Shown piece by piece: positions 32,592 to 44,354 of a DNA stretch of 64,000 bases; position 1 is the stretch's first letter, and each line of letters begins with the position of its first letter. Made by a program: the position numbers and the translations under genes. This stretch comes from Scleroderma bovista. Taxonomy: Eukaryota > Basidiomycota > Agaricomycetes > Boletales > Sclerodermataceae. The DNA is taken from assembly GCA_037178675.1 (NCBI GenBank), contig JAYMGJ010000418.1, positions 1 through 64,000 on the forward strand, given 5' to 3'. A model generated the notes under the pieces. That model was given only the letters and a program-made list of their open reading frames with translations, was not told where the DNA came from and made no database searches.

Positions 32592-33803
32592 ACTAAGAGG
32601 TGGACAAAATGGTGACCTAGGCCTACCTTATATACAGTACATGGTGTGCCGGTTGTCATGCGGGCGAATGAACATCCAGCTTTCCACAGGATCATTTGAC
32701 AGGGGTGAGTTTGCATAGTGACATAATGGTTCCGGAGTGTTTGGGATACCTAACAGGCGCCCATACCTCCTGAACCTGACTTAGTCATAGTTGGCCACTC
32801 TAGGAGCCGAGACCCTGCAAAATTTTGAGATGAACTAGGCAAGGACTTCGAATCATACATGGCTTACAGCTGGTTTCAAAACGTTAGATTTGTTACTTTT
32901 GTAAGTTCGGGGCTTTCGTTTACAAGTGAGGAAAACAAATATAGCCAAACAGTACTTAGCAAGGTCGATAGTAGTACTAGCCTAACTGGGGTTAAGGTGA
33001 TTTTCATTGTCTGGATTGCGAAACACGGACAGCGAGATCCTACCGACGAAGGTAGGGTTTCCACTTTTTATGAAGTTATTCCTGTTGACGGACTTACGAT
33101 AACGTGAGGTAGTGCATCGAGTCACGCATTCGAAGTATGCAATACTGCTCAGAGAATGGAAAAACGCGCAGCATACCTACTCGTACAATTTGTGAGTTTT
33201 CCAGCCGCGTAATTACTAAAGACAAACAGATGAACGGAACGTTTTCCTAAAAGTGCACAGATAAGAATCTAAAGTCAGCGCTAATATTTGCATTCCCACA
33301 CAGGCCATATAAGCCCACTGAGCGCAAGGATCGTTGGTTTTCTGTTTCGGCCCGTCACGGTCTGCGTGCGTTTGTTTCGTGTTCGTCACTGTGTCTCGTG
33401 GCTTGGTTCACCCTTTGTGGTTTGTACGTCATTCTGATATTGGGCACTCTGCTAAATTTCACTCCGACCACGATCCCATGTGTATGGTCTATGGGTGATT
33501 ATATCCAAACGAAAGTGCCCTCAATGCAATGGACTACGCGATGCGCTGCGAATTGAAATAGGTGAAATAGGTGAATAGAGCAGATCACGGGCACAAGGCC
33601 TACAACCTGCGCGAGTAAGCAAGGAACTTACGCTGGTCACTTCCAAACAGGGGTGAAATTCCCAGACTGACCATCTTTCCCCGCGTAATCTGCAGATCCC
33701 ACAGCCCTCGGAGTTCCTAGTAAGTTATCAAAGGGTGGGGGGGATTACTTATGTGCCCGAGTTGCAACCTTGCTATCCCACCCTCCTTTTTTTCCGGCAC
33801 ACT
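32592..33803. promoter_or_regulatory. 1.2-kb divergent promoter region between the two P450 genes
   Basis: No coding region supported. TATA-like TATATACAG near 32629 lies just upstream of P450 A. A polypyrimidine-rich stretch precedes P450 B. A shared regulatory region is possible but no operator was recognised. Confidence 0.4.
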
Positions 33804-35935
33804 ATGTTCTGGTCAACGACTTGGCTGATATTTCTCGCTGCTGCTATCCTGTGGCTTACTAGCCGAGCAGTCTTCAGGCGTCGTCCAGCTCCCCTGCCCC
33901 CTGGTCCCAGACCACTCCCATTGATCGGCAACATATTTGATATGCCAACCACCAAGCAATGGCTAACATTTTCCGATTGGGCCAAGTATGGTGCGTACCA
34001 AACTTCGTTAAGTTGCAACTTTGTCATGATTCGACTGTTTCAGGGGACATATCTCATATTGAGATCATGGGGAAACATATCGTGGTGCTCAATTCCTTCG
34101 ACGCGGCTATGGAGATGTTGCATAAAAAGAGTTCAAAATATTCTGACAGACCCATTCTTCCGATGTGTGGTGAACTTGTCGGGTGTAAATACACCTTACC
34201 ACTCCTTCCTTATGGAGATCTCTTCCGAGAAACCCGTAGAAAGTTTCACCGTTTTATAGGTACTCACGCAATGGTGAAAGAATGTCACGAGAATGGGCAA
34301 CTGGAAGTCCATAGATTTTTGAAGCGGATGCTTGAGCATCCTGAACAGCTTGCCCTGCACATTCGCAGGTATGGCCACCGTTAGTTACTAGATTTGGACT
34401 GAAACCGCTCTAGGACAGTCGGTTCCGTGATTTTACGCATTTCGCATGGATATCAAGTAAAGGATGATCATGATCCATTTTTGGAGCTTGCAGAGAATGC
34501 ATTGCGCATTTTTGCAAAGTGTACTACTCAGGGCGCTTTCTTAGTTGATGCCTTTCCATTTCGTAGGTCACGTTTACATGCAACTTTGGCAAACACTAAA
34601 CACTACATAGTCCAATATGTTCCTGAGTGGTTTCCTGGTGCTGGCTTCAGGACCGCAGCACGCAAGTGGAAAGTAGAGATCCTAGAAATGGTTAATCAGC
34701 CACATCAGTGGGTAAAGGAACAGGTGGTGGGTTATTTTATGACTTGTTTGAATGGATGGTCTGTTGAGATCCAGTAAGGCGGCGGGGGTAGCTGCCAAGT
34801 CCTTTACATCGACCCTGATAGATGTCCCTTCACTGACTGAGGAGGAGGATCATGCGATTAAATGGTCTGCTGCTTCTTTCTATGGTGGTATGGTCTTCAG
34901 CCTTCATTCCCTTTGGCTTTTCACTGTTGTTCTTTCATACCAGGCGGCGCAGACACAGTGAGTAGCTGCCAGCTTTTTAAACAGTTGTCTATGTCAACTA
35001 CTCCATTAGAGCGTTTCGGCCATGAGCGCGTTCTTCTTGGCTATGACCCTCTTTCCAGAAGCTCAGGAGAAAGCTCAAGCCGAGATTGATGCCGTGATAG
35101 GAACTGATCGCCTCCCAACGTACACTGACCGCGAGTCCCTCCCTTTCGTTGAAGCTGTTGTCAAGGAGGTCCTCCGTTGGCATGTTACCCTCCCTCTAGG
35201 TAACGTTGTATAGACACGGTTCTGCATTGCATTTGTATTCAAATTTGTATGGTGTAGGTTTTCCTCATGTTGTTTCAGAAGAGGACGTCCACGACGGATA
35301 TTATATTCCGAAAGGTACTATCGTGATACCCAATGCCTGGTATGGTATTTTGCTACAGCGCACTGTGCCAGTTTGTCATCATGTCGTTCGGCAGGTTCAT
35401 GCTGCACGATCCTCGGGTATATTCCAGTCCTATGGAGTTTTGCCCCGAACGATTCCTTGCTTGCGGGGACAAGGAACCAGAGACTGATCCTCTTAAGATA
35501 GCCTTTGGGTTTGGACGACGGTAAGTCCCCCCAAAGGAGTATTGCTCTTGCTTGACGTGCTTTTTTTTGTCACGTATTTGTAGCATTTGTCCTGGTCGGT
35601 CCAGCTCTCTTGAGGGAACATACATGTCATCAAACTCATATCGGTACTATTGTTTCAGGCATACATGTTGCAAATGAGTCCCTCTGGCTCTCAGCAGTCG
35701 CGTCGTTGGCTGTCTTCAACATCTCGAAAGCAGTGGTGAACGGAGTTGAAATCATACCGGAAGTCGATCCTTCGTCCCATAATATTAGGTATGCTCCTGG
35801 AGTGGCGGCTTTGCAATCCCCCTCTGCGAGCTGCAAACTGACATGCGTACCAGCCACCCAAAGCCATTTCAGTGCTCCATCAAGCCAAGATCCGCGAGAG
35901 CGCTTGAACTTATACAGCAAGACACGTATTGTTGA
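33804..35935 (+). CDS. cytochrome P450 monooxygenase B
   Basis: Starts [20 protein letters not shown] (anchor), then [19 protein letters not shown]. Further blocks: [65 protein letters not shown] (I-helix), [25 protein letters not shown] (ExxR), [28 protein letters not shown] and the end [20 protein letters not shown]. All introns can be phased, including a short GGADT exon. The haem-loop exon boundary gives ICPGIHVANE, where Arg or Leu is usual after G. It is only loosely similar to P450 A, so the pair is not a recent duplicate. Confidence 0.88.
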
Positions 35936-36270
35936 GGTGGACACGGCCGCCCCTGCTAATTAGTCATGTCTATGCAAGCTGTACAATAGTTCCAGCAATC
36001 TCTAACTCACTGCGTGGACTTCATGACTTTGATCAGTCCTTTTTTCGCATATTCCAAACCGAAGTTGTGAGTATAAAATGGAGGTACGCAAACTAGACGT
36101 GATAAACATAGCGGGCATCTGTCAGAGCTCATTGATCAAATGGCACTGGAGTGCGGCTCTTATGCTGACAATCGCTCAGTCACTTAAGGCGTCTCCTCTG
36201 AGACGTGACATGTTACCAAAACGCCAGGGTAGTGTCACATCAAGGAGATACATCACTGAGGTCGCCTAAA
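35936..36270. other. intergenic, tail to tail
   Basis: 3' region between P450 B and eIF3e; no motif recognised. Confidence 0.5.
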
Positions 36271-37867
36271 TCATCTCGCACCTTCCACCACCGTGGGTTG
36301 AGATTGATTCTGCACAGGTTGCTGAGGATGGAGCATTCCAGCGCCCATTGCCTGAGTCCGAAATGCCAGTCCGCGCGTCTTTTCGATAACCGTTTGGTAT
36401 ACCGGTAGTGGTGAGCGGTGAATCTCAATTACGTTCTGGGTCGTATATTCAGATAATGAAATGACATTTGTTGGCAAAAGACACACCTTCTCGAGATCGA
36501 TCTTCGCGTCTGCACCCATCCGAGTCTCACGAATGAGATTGACAATCCATTTCTCACCTTCGTCATGAGAAAGATTCAATCTCTCCGACAGGTCTCTGCA
36601 GAGCGGTTAGTCATCACATGGTTCAAAAGCAAAAAACAAATAGTTACCCGATGTCAATTCGCTGGTGAATGCGGCAATATGCTTCGCTAATGAGGTAGCG
36701 GGCATTATCCAAGAACTCCTCCCGGAATTCGCCAAGGAAAAAGTCATCCCCCACTACCCTTTCTGCGAGTGTCAGCTCCCGCTGAGCGGCCTCGAAATCG
36801 AACTCGATATAAAGTTCCTTGAGGAATGACGTCACGGGATCTTGGTACTGGTACTCCTCCATCTGAATGACCTTGACGACCTCCCGGATGGAATTCCGCA
36901 CGCGCGAGGACGTGGTGCTGCCCCCGGCTGCCGATTTACGAGAAAGAATTGCTGCTGCGGCAATGTAGCGCAGGACCCACGGACACGATGTTTGTATGGT
37001 ATTGAGATACGTAGGAGACATGAACGTCTCGAGAAGGAGGGTGCGTCCTTGTGGGTGGTTAAAGTACACGAATAGCGACCAATGGACAAGCCAGGTCCGC
37101 GAGTGAAGCTGCGTCAACGCAGCTGGTTCAGCTGAACTCGCCAGAAGCGTCAACGGCGATCGAGAGTCGACGACATCTCGCAAGGTGTTAAGTTCTTCCA
37201 GGGCAGTGTCCCACTTCCCCGTGAGAATATCAGAGGCGAGCTTGCCCCAGTGAGCCGATGTGTTGAGCTCGTTGTTTGTTGAGAGTACACGGAAATGATA
37301 CAAGTAATCTGCCGCACCGCTGTAGTTCCCGTATGTGTATTGGAATTTCCCGAAGTGGTACAATGCGTTGATATGTTCCAAGGTGACCTGATCGTCCAGA
37401 GATGATGCCGATGTGAGAGGGTTACAGGGACCAGCAATCGAAAACCTACGTCATAGTTATCCTTGAGGTATGTCAAATTTTGGTTTTTGTCCTGACGAAG
37501 GGCTTGAGCAACATCTGGATTTTCGATGACGTCCAATACAGCCTGCGCTTCTTGTTGTAGGTGCTCGTTCTTGGAGACCGCCTCCTCTCTTTTTCTCGAA
37601 AATTCTGCGGATAACGTCCTCGGACCTCACAATAAAATCATACACAACCCGAAACGCACCATCTGGAACCATTTTGTTTGGGTACAGCTGCTCGAACAAG
37701 CTGATGGCATAGTCCACCATGTTGGTTTCCTTGGCGAGCTCATACTGTGCTGTCTGCACCTGCTCGACGGGGAACAGCTGTGTCTCGACGAGATGAGCGA
37801 GTAGCGGGAATGCCAGGTGGCGATCCAAGTAGGGTATGATCGTCTTCGTTAAATCGTACTCGGCCAT
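36271..37867 (-). CDS. INT6: eukaryotic translation initiation factor 3 subunit e
   Basis: Exons 37867..37450, 37387..36648 and 36595..36271. Start [20 protein letters not shown] matches the eIF3e N-terminus; later come [50 protein letters not shown] and a PCI-domain end, [20 protein letters not shown]. It binds the 40S subunit within eIF3. The exons total 1483 nt, one too many: after RIFEKK (about 37592) the reading must shift by +1 to reach EEAVSKNEH. The surplus base lies in a GAGAAAAAGAGAGG stretch. In an essential gene this suggests a sequencing error or fresh mutation. Confidence 0.92.
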
Positions 37868-37998
37868 TTTATTTTGCTTTTGCTCTTCGTTCGAAGCAGG
37901 GGCATCGAAATTTGAGGGCACCAAAAATGGAAGGGAAGCACAGCCACTCGATACACGTATGTTTGTCTGTGTAAGTTCATAACTTATCCACATCCACC
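37868..37998. promoter_or_regulatory. 131-bp bidirectional promoter (eIF3e / MPDU1)
   Basis: The two start codons face away from each other with only 131 bp between them, so the genes must share this promoter. No TATA box is obvious. Confidence 0.7.
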
Positions 37999-38994
37999 AT
38001 GACCGCAATTACACGAAACTTGCCTTGGTTTATTGCTGATGTGGGTGCAGCTGTCATCGGACAAGCGAGTAGAAATTTCAAAACTGTATGATTCTTGACT
38101 AACTAGTGCGTCTCAGAAATGCTACTCATCGCTAGTGGAGAACCTAAACATCGGAGACGTAGAGTGTCTCAAATACGCGCTTTCCAAGGGCTTAGGCTTC
38201 GGAATCGTAGTCGGGGGATCCATAATGAAGGTTCCTCAGCTGTTACTCAGTGGGTCATGGATCCTCATTGTCGCTGTTCTGTTGCCTCACCCTCCACAGT
38301 CCTTTCTGCGCAATCCGCACGTGGGCTCTCGCTTCCCGCGAATGTCCTTGAGACGCTTTCCTATGCGATCACATCTGCATATTCGTATAGGAATGATTTC
38401 CCGTTCTCCACTTATGGAGAGAACCTGTTCTTAACAATTCAAAATACCCTAATCACACTCCTAATCATATACTTCCCCCCCTCATCCCGCCAGGGGCAGG
38501 ATCCTACAGGAAAACTCGTTGTCGCATCTCTTGCGGCACTTGCATCGGGCGTCGCGCTATATGCCATGCCCACAGAAAGCCTTGCAGTTCTTCAGCTTAT
38601 TCCACTTGCATTATTCTCCAAGTTACCCCAGATTATGCAAAACGCTCGCGCGCGATCTACGGGTCAACTATCGGCGTTTGCTGTCATATCACAAATCGTA
38701 GGGTGCTTGGCGCGTTTGTTCACAATCGCGACCGAAGTGGGCGATCTTATCGTAACCGCTTCGTTTGTTCTCGCCCTTATTCTCAACATAGTGTTGGGTG
38801 TACAGATGTGGATCTACTGGGGCAAGGACGGAAAGGATGCCTACTCAAAGGCACCTATAGGTGTTGTAAGTGAGAAAGAGAAGGAGGATTGGGTGTCTGA
38901 GAGACAAAGCAGAGTCGATGTTGTTGTTACATCCCCAGTACCACGCCATACCGCGTCACCCACGGGAAGGAAATGGGCCCGTAAGATCGATTAG
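37999..38994 (+). CDS. MPDU1: MPDU1/Lec35-like protein (PQ-loop), 297 aa
   Basis: Exons 37999..38064, 38117..38249 and 38300..38994 give 297 codons. Family blocks: KCYSSLVENLNIGDVECLK, SKGLGFGIVVGGSIMKVPQL (first PQ loop), LIPLALFSKLPQIMQNARAR (second PQ loop), STGQLSAFAVISQIVGCLAR. Several hydrophobic helices fit an ER membrane protein. MPDU1 homologues are needed to use dolichol-linked mannose and glucose in glycan and GPI-anchor assembly. Intron 1 begins with GC (CAA|GCGAGT); no GT site gives the right frame. Confidence 0.9.
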
Positions 38995-39096
38995 ATTTTC
39001 TTCTCTTCTTTCATCCACTCGGATAATGCATGCTATTTATCTATTGGAACCTTGATGGAGGATGCCCTGACTGTGTCCATTAATTGACAAACTATG

Positions 39097-40850
39097 TTAG
39101 CTTGGTGACTTCGGTGACTGGTTGTCTTGCCACTGCCGCCACCATGCAGGTGTCTGTGCCACTCGGGCCTCCTCGAGTTTGTGTAATTTTTCAACTTCTG
39201 CCTTGAAGAAGCCTTGCAAACCCTCTACAACCTTTTTCGCATCGGTACGTCTAGGGGGAAACTGGATGACCTTGATTTGATCTACGTCGATATTAGACAG
39301 AGTCTACAAGATGATTCAGCTAGCCAGAAAGAGAACTAGGTCTAGATCGCACCTTTGTCATTTCCCTGAGTCTGACGACATCCTCGCCCAGTTGCATCCA
39401 ATCCTGGACAGGTACAACCTCTTCTTTTGTCCACTCACGTACTCGGTGGTCAGCCATATTAACAGGCTGTTTGCTAGTGAGTTGAGGGGCAGCATCGCTG
39501 TCTTCAAAGAAAGTCGACATCCACGAGCAAAGCTCTTCAGAGATGTTTGCGTGGCTTCGGGGAGCAATTAAATGCGGTGAAAACCGGCATTTACTGTCGG
39601 AGACATTGCAAATGAAATCCTCATCATCAAGGTACTCTTGGGCTGGAAGTCGTTCGAGGTTGGAGTCGCCTACAAAGTGGACATAGTGCCGTCCCTGATA
39701 TATGGACAATGGATTTGGCAACCGGAGGGCAGTGCGTTGTGGTACAACTTACGGGCTCTGAATGTGCCTCTACGATTATTGTTACACGAGAATATGGCCC
39801 CATAGGCACATACTGCAATACATACACAGGTATGAGCACAGGATAAGCTGCTACCTGTGAGTCATCGATGACAGAGTCTGGTTGTGCAGAGGTAGGCAGT
39901 ACTCACGAGGTTGAATTTTACGGATCGAGGGTCAAACCGGAACTGGTCGTCGACCCTGATTGGCCCATAGGATAAGCTATGCATTCGGCTAAGTAGCTCC
40001 AGAGGATCAATGTTGTAAGGAAGACATTGGACCTCGACACCATGCTGTCGGGTGAGAGAAGAGGAGAAAGACTGGGCATGCTCATATAACAGGTTCTCGT
40101 CACGAAGAGATATGCGCCCCAGTTCCATGCCAAGGCCTTAAGACCATTAGACGCGCACCGAGTAGTATGGGGATGAATGAGCCCTACCCGGTAGTTCTCT
40201 ACAAGAACCGACAGAAAACGAAGTATGAATACCATGCGATTTCAGCCGAGCGCAGACTTACGCATGTCTGAATTGCACGGTGACACTCTGCAAGGTAGAG
40301 ACGTTATGGGGAAACCTTCCACCTTCCAATATGCCACTGTTACTTACCTCGGGACTGTCTTCTGTATCTGAAAACCATGCCTTGGCTTCTGCTTCTGCGT
40401 CAATGCACCACGAAGGGTAGTACAACGCCTGCGTCCTCTCTGGCTGGATTGCCTTGAAGCCAGCCCCAGAGAAATACCTGGCGAAAAATGATCCAATCAG
40501 ACGACGCAATTCCTCCTTCAGCGCCGGTGACGAGTATGTCTGCGTTGCGAGGGCAGCCGTGATACCCACGTGCGTAACAGCGGCATCTGGGGAGAAAGCG
40601 AATGGAATTGCTAAAAAGCTTGGTCAAAGACTTGCACAAGACATGATATCGAAGTCAAATAACCTCTGACTTTTGGGTGGTAATCTGGAATGGCAGCGGC
40701 TGAGTAGCACCTGCGCCGACAAGTCGAGCACGTTCGGTGTAGGAAGGTCGCTCGCGCCAGCATCGGCCTTCTTCAGTCCCTCTACTATTTCTTCGACTTG
40801 TTGGCTGTGAAGTTTAGCTCGGTTGACCCTCCGACATATATCATGGTCAC
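39097..40850 (-). CDS. conserved fungal protein of unknown function
   Basis: Multi-exon gene ending at 39097 (KLHKLEEARVAQTPAWWRQW near the C-terminus). Blocks in order: VLDLSAQVLLSRCHSRLPPK, ITAALATQTYSSPALKEELR, FFARYFSGAGFKAIQPE, ALYYPSWCIDAEAEAKAW, LSYGPIRVDDQFRFDPRSV, YVPMGPYSRVTIIVEAHSE and DWMQLGEDVVRLREMT. I recall this arrangement from other Agaricomycetes but know no function. A hydrophobic stretch near LIPVYVLQYV may be membrane-associated. The start exon is not resolved; the first sure codons are near 40840, close to the divergent DnaJ gene at 40917. Confidence 0.6.
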
Positions 40851-40916
40851 GTGTCCAGCCAAGAAACCATACGTGGTCGATCCGACAAGTGAATGACTTA
40901 AACTTGTACGAGTACA

Positions 40917-42546
40917 ATGCGGCCAACGTCGCTCTTTGCCGTTCTCTTCGTGCTATTTGGATTCGTCTCCGCCGCAACCGATCTTTACAAAGCCCTAGAG
41001 TGTCAGTCCAAGGCGCGCACCCATTCCACCACACCGCACGTTAACTGATATGTATTGCATCCACAGTATCCGGAGATGCATCGGAACAGGACATAAGGAA
41101 GGCCTATAAACGCCTCAGTCGAAAATACCACCCGGACAAGAACAAGGACCCAGGTGCGGAAGAGAAATTCGTAGAAATAGCCCACGGTAAGCAAATACTA
41201 TTTACCTGTCCCGGCTCGCGCACTCAGAGTGCCATAGCGTACGAGGTGTTGTCGGACGAAAATGTAGGTATGCTCGAGCACTCTTTCTACTCATACTCAG
41301 CGTTCCTAGAAACGGCGAATATACGATCAATTTGGCGAGGTGTGTTCCTCGCTGTGAACATGCGAGCTACAGCCTTACATTCGATCAAAGGATGGCCTAC
41401 GAGCACATGAAGGCGGTCAACAGCAATATGCTAATCCCTTCGACGTGTTCTCGAGTTTCTTCGGCGGAGGATGTAAGTGTTTCTTCGTTCTGAACATGTC
41501 CAAATTCACACCATGTTTTGGTTAGTTGGAGGACAACAGACGCATCGCGGGCCCACTTCCATATTTGAGGTGGAGGTCTCACTGGCTGACATGTATGTCC
41601 TCGTCTCTTTGCACTTGCCCTGGTATTCTCATCCGCGACTAGGTACACTGGTGCAAGCTTAGACGTAGGTTGCAGTCGTGTTGATAGCATCAACTGACTA
41701 ACCTCCAACAGCTCTCCATAAAGAAGAACATTCTCTGTGATCACTGTCGCGGTTCAGGTGCAGCATCCGACCGCGACATCCATACATGCCGTGCATGTGG
41801 AGGTTCAGGTGTCAAGATTTCGAAACAACAAATCTTCCCTGGCATGTTTGCCCAGACACAAACCACATGTAACGAATGTGGTGGCCGCGGATCTGTTATT
41901 GTTAAGAAATGCCCGCATTGCAGCGGCCAAAAGGTCGTTGAATACATGCAGCCTAACACACTCGATATTCGGCCAGGGATGCCTGAGGGTCATGAGGTGG
42001 TACTTGAGGGTGAGGGTGATGAGAATCCTGATTGGGAAGCGGGCGACATAATTCTGCGGGTACGGAGTAAAAAGGAGCAAGGTGGGTGGCGGAGGAAAGA
42101 AACAAGTCTCTATTGGCGAGAAACCATCGGTGTCGACGAGGTATGCAGGCGCTTCTCTTGCAGGGGATATTTCCTCAGCAGTTCGCAGGCACTTTTGGGT
42201 TTCAAACGCAATCTTACTCATCTGGGTGGACATGTTATAGAACTGCACCACAAAAGTGTCACACAACCAGGCGAGTACCTTCTGTATCATGTGCCGCCCT
42301 CGCTTATAATATACCCACAGGCTATGTCCAGGTGATAGAAGGAGAAGGGATGCCTGTCTTCGAACAATCAGGGTATGGTGACCTTTACATAGAATACAAC
42401 GTTGTCCTACCCGTGAATCTTGGTTCAGATATGCGTAAAAGTGAGACACTCACTCCTACGACACCTGCTAACTCACCATTCACTTGTTTACAGAACTTGG
42501 AGAAGCTTTTTATGGGTCAGCATACCATGGCAGAGATGAGCTGTAG
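40917..42546 (+). CDS. SCJ1: ER-luminal DnaJ co-chaperone (Scj1/ERdj3-like), 371 aa
   Basis: Eleven exons (40917..41001, 41067..41186, 41238..41263, 41310..41339, 41391..41472, 41526..41592, 41643..41664, 41712..42140, 42189..42270, 42321..42440, 42494..42546) total 1116 nt. A signal peptide ([20 protein letters not shown]) precedes the J domain with its HPD ([12 protein letters not shown]), a Gly/Phe part, four zinc motifs ([30 protein letters not shown]) and the substrate domain. It ends YHGRDEL, an ER-retrieval type tail. It would work with BiP in folding and ERAD. Exons of 22, 26 and 30 nt are notable; one intron starts with GC (CCAG|GCGAGT). Confidence 0.93.
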
Positions 42547-43144
42547 ACCGGTGCCTGGAGTGTATGCGATCTTATAACAGCGTAGACTTCCTTCATCCAC
42601 CAGTGCTTGTGAGAACCCTCTCAAGTTTTGAGGTGAGTTTTGTAAACTAAGGGGGATAATCTTCGTCGTTACACAATCCACTACCAAGCGACGCACAAGT
42701 CACTTAGCAGGCCCTATGAACGGATAGAGCATTCGAAAAGAGGGTGGTGAACTCGAACGTGCAGTATCATGAATGGAGAGCGAGCCTTTGCAGCAGATAT
42801 CGTCAATGCATTTTTTGAGCTCCCTTGTCCCCCAAAACAATCATCCACTTAACTGAAACCAATGCCCCTTTCCGGTCCGCGGACTCGGGAGTCTGCATGG
42901 TGGAACAGAATTGACTGTCAAGAAGTCGCACAGATCTACATAGAACGCACGGGAACAAGGTAAAACCGAAGGCAAAATCACCCTTCGCCTCTGATGCCAG
43001 AGTTCTCGGATAAGAACTTGTAATGAACTCGAACTGAGTCAGTGACTCCCACCTAGCACATGGTGCCTCTACTCGTCAGCGTTGATACGTGCTTCCGTAT
43101 CGAAGCCAGCATGGCAGGTACTCCTTAGATCGGACGTACTTGCC
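42547..43144. other. no gene seen
   Basis: 3' flank of the DnaJ gene and upstream part of repeat R1. No coding region or repeat recognised. Confidence 0.5.
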
Positions 43145-44266
43145 AAGTTGGGATGTGGCCCGTGCGAGTAACCGGCCCTAAAGTGCAGAGACTTGATATA
43201 ACCCCACGCTTTGTTCCCTTTTTTCTTTGGGAAACCCCTTCGGTGGCGTGATGGTGAGCTGCATTTGGTGACCTCGTACATTAATTATCCCTAAAGCTTA
43301 CCTTCCAAGCCGGCCGTTGTTGTGCTTCATCGCGTGGTGGACGCGGTTAGTATTTATATGTCTTGAGGCACGAATTGCTAACGCCTCTTCTTCTACAGCT
43401 GCGCTGTGTTGTGTGTACCTTTGACCTGGCGATTGAGATCGAACGTTGACCTTAGCCATTCCTAGGCGTTTGTTGGTATCGTAGGCGTTGACCTCGGTGA
43501 CCATTTTGGTAGGCTTCCCTGATACATCTTTGTGGTCATCGTTCAACTCGTACCAGGTACTTGGACGGCGTTGTGTGAGGCCGAGACTCTGGTTTCGCAA
43601 TACCAGGTGTTGTATTAGCGAAGAGCATGGATCACCACCTGTCGCGAGTCGTTTTGATTACCCCTTGAATTTGATGGAGTCTCAGTCTGCAATGGCGAGT
43701 ACCCTTGGACATGAGGTACTTCTGTCTCTCAGTCTACCATTCTACCTACTTACCTTGCATTTTTTCAGCAGGCGTCATCGGGTGGTAGTATGTTGAGGTG
43801 GTTCGGATACCGTGCATCTTTGGATGCTGAAGTTCTGATCGGTTCACCAAATGCTTCATGCTTTAGGTGGCCAACCAGCCCAGTTGGGTTCGGATTGAGT
43901 ATGTGTTTACCTTACCACGGCATGACACTCGCTAATATGCTTTTAGGGTTTTCCTCTGCTAGCAAGACTCCAGACTTGAGACACATAGCTGACAAGGCCC
44001 TCGTAAGAGCGTGTCGAGCCAGAGGTGCACCCTATGTTCACTTTGTGCCTGCTCGAGCTCGAGTGCTGGTATTTTTGGGGGTTGTTCCCCGGGTCTTTGG
44101 GAGTATTTCCCTGTCTTATGGGGTGTATTCCCCGTCTTTGGGGTGTTTTCCCCGTTTCTCTCAAATCAATTACCCCAGGCCATTCAAGTCTTGGAGGACA
44201 ACTGTCTTCTGAGCCTACATGTCTTTGTCAAGTAGTAGTGACGTGTAGCAATATATTTGTGTTCCT
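43145..44266 (+). repeat. R1: copy of an unidentified TATA-driven repeat or gene family
   Basis: Shares with R2 and R3 a head (GCGAGTAACCGGCCCTAAAG, a TATA-like GATATAACC, then GGGAAACCCCTTCGGTGG) and a tail (CAAATCAATTACCCCAGGCC ... GTGTAGCAATATA). The middle differs. Several splice-like CAG sites and a small tandem repeat (ATTCCCCGTCTTTGGGGTG type, about 44085-44155) lie inside. Short frames exist (e.g. SKTPDLRHIADKALVRACRA) but none is shared by all copies. The mariner element begins just beyond its tail. Confidence 0.65.
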
Positions 44267-44270
44267 TTTA

Positions 44271-44339
44271 CAGCTGTTTTCGGAAAGGTTGGCAGTCGTG
44301 TCGTGATTTTTTTGTTTACACATTGTTTGTACTCAGTAG
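44271..44339 (+). repeat. mariner terminal inverted repeat, left (69 bp)
   Basis: Identical, base for base, to the reverse complement of 47170-47238, including a T7 run. Confidence 0.95.
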
Positions 44340-44354
44340 AAATTCGTACTGTGA

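Noticed and set aside
34752..34961. Separate small plus-strand gene within P450 B
   Set aside because: It is an exon plus retained intron of the P450; spliced phases give the expected family sequence.
41805..42449. 214-codon minus-strand frame
   Set aside because: Antisense of the DnaJ zinc-finger and substrate domains.
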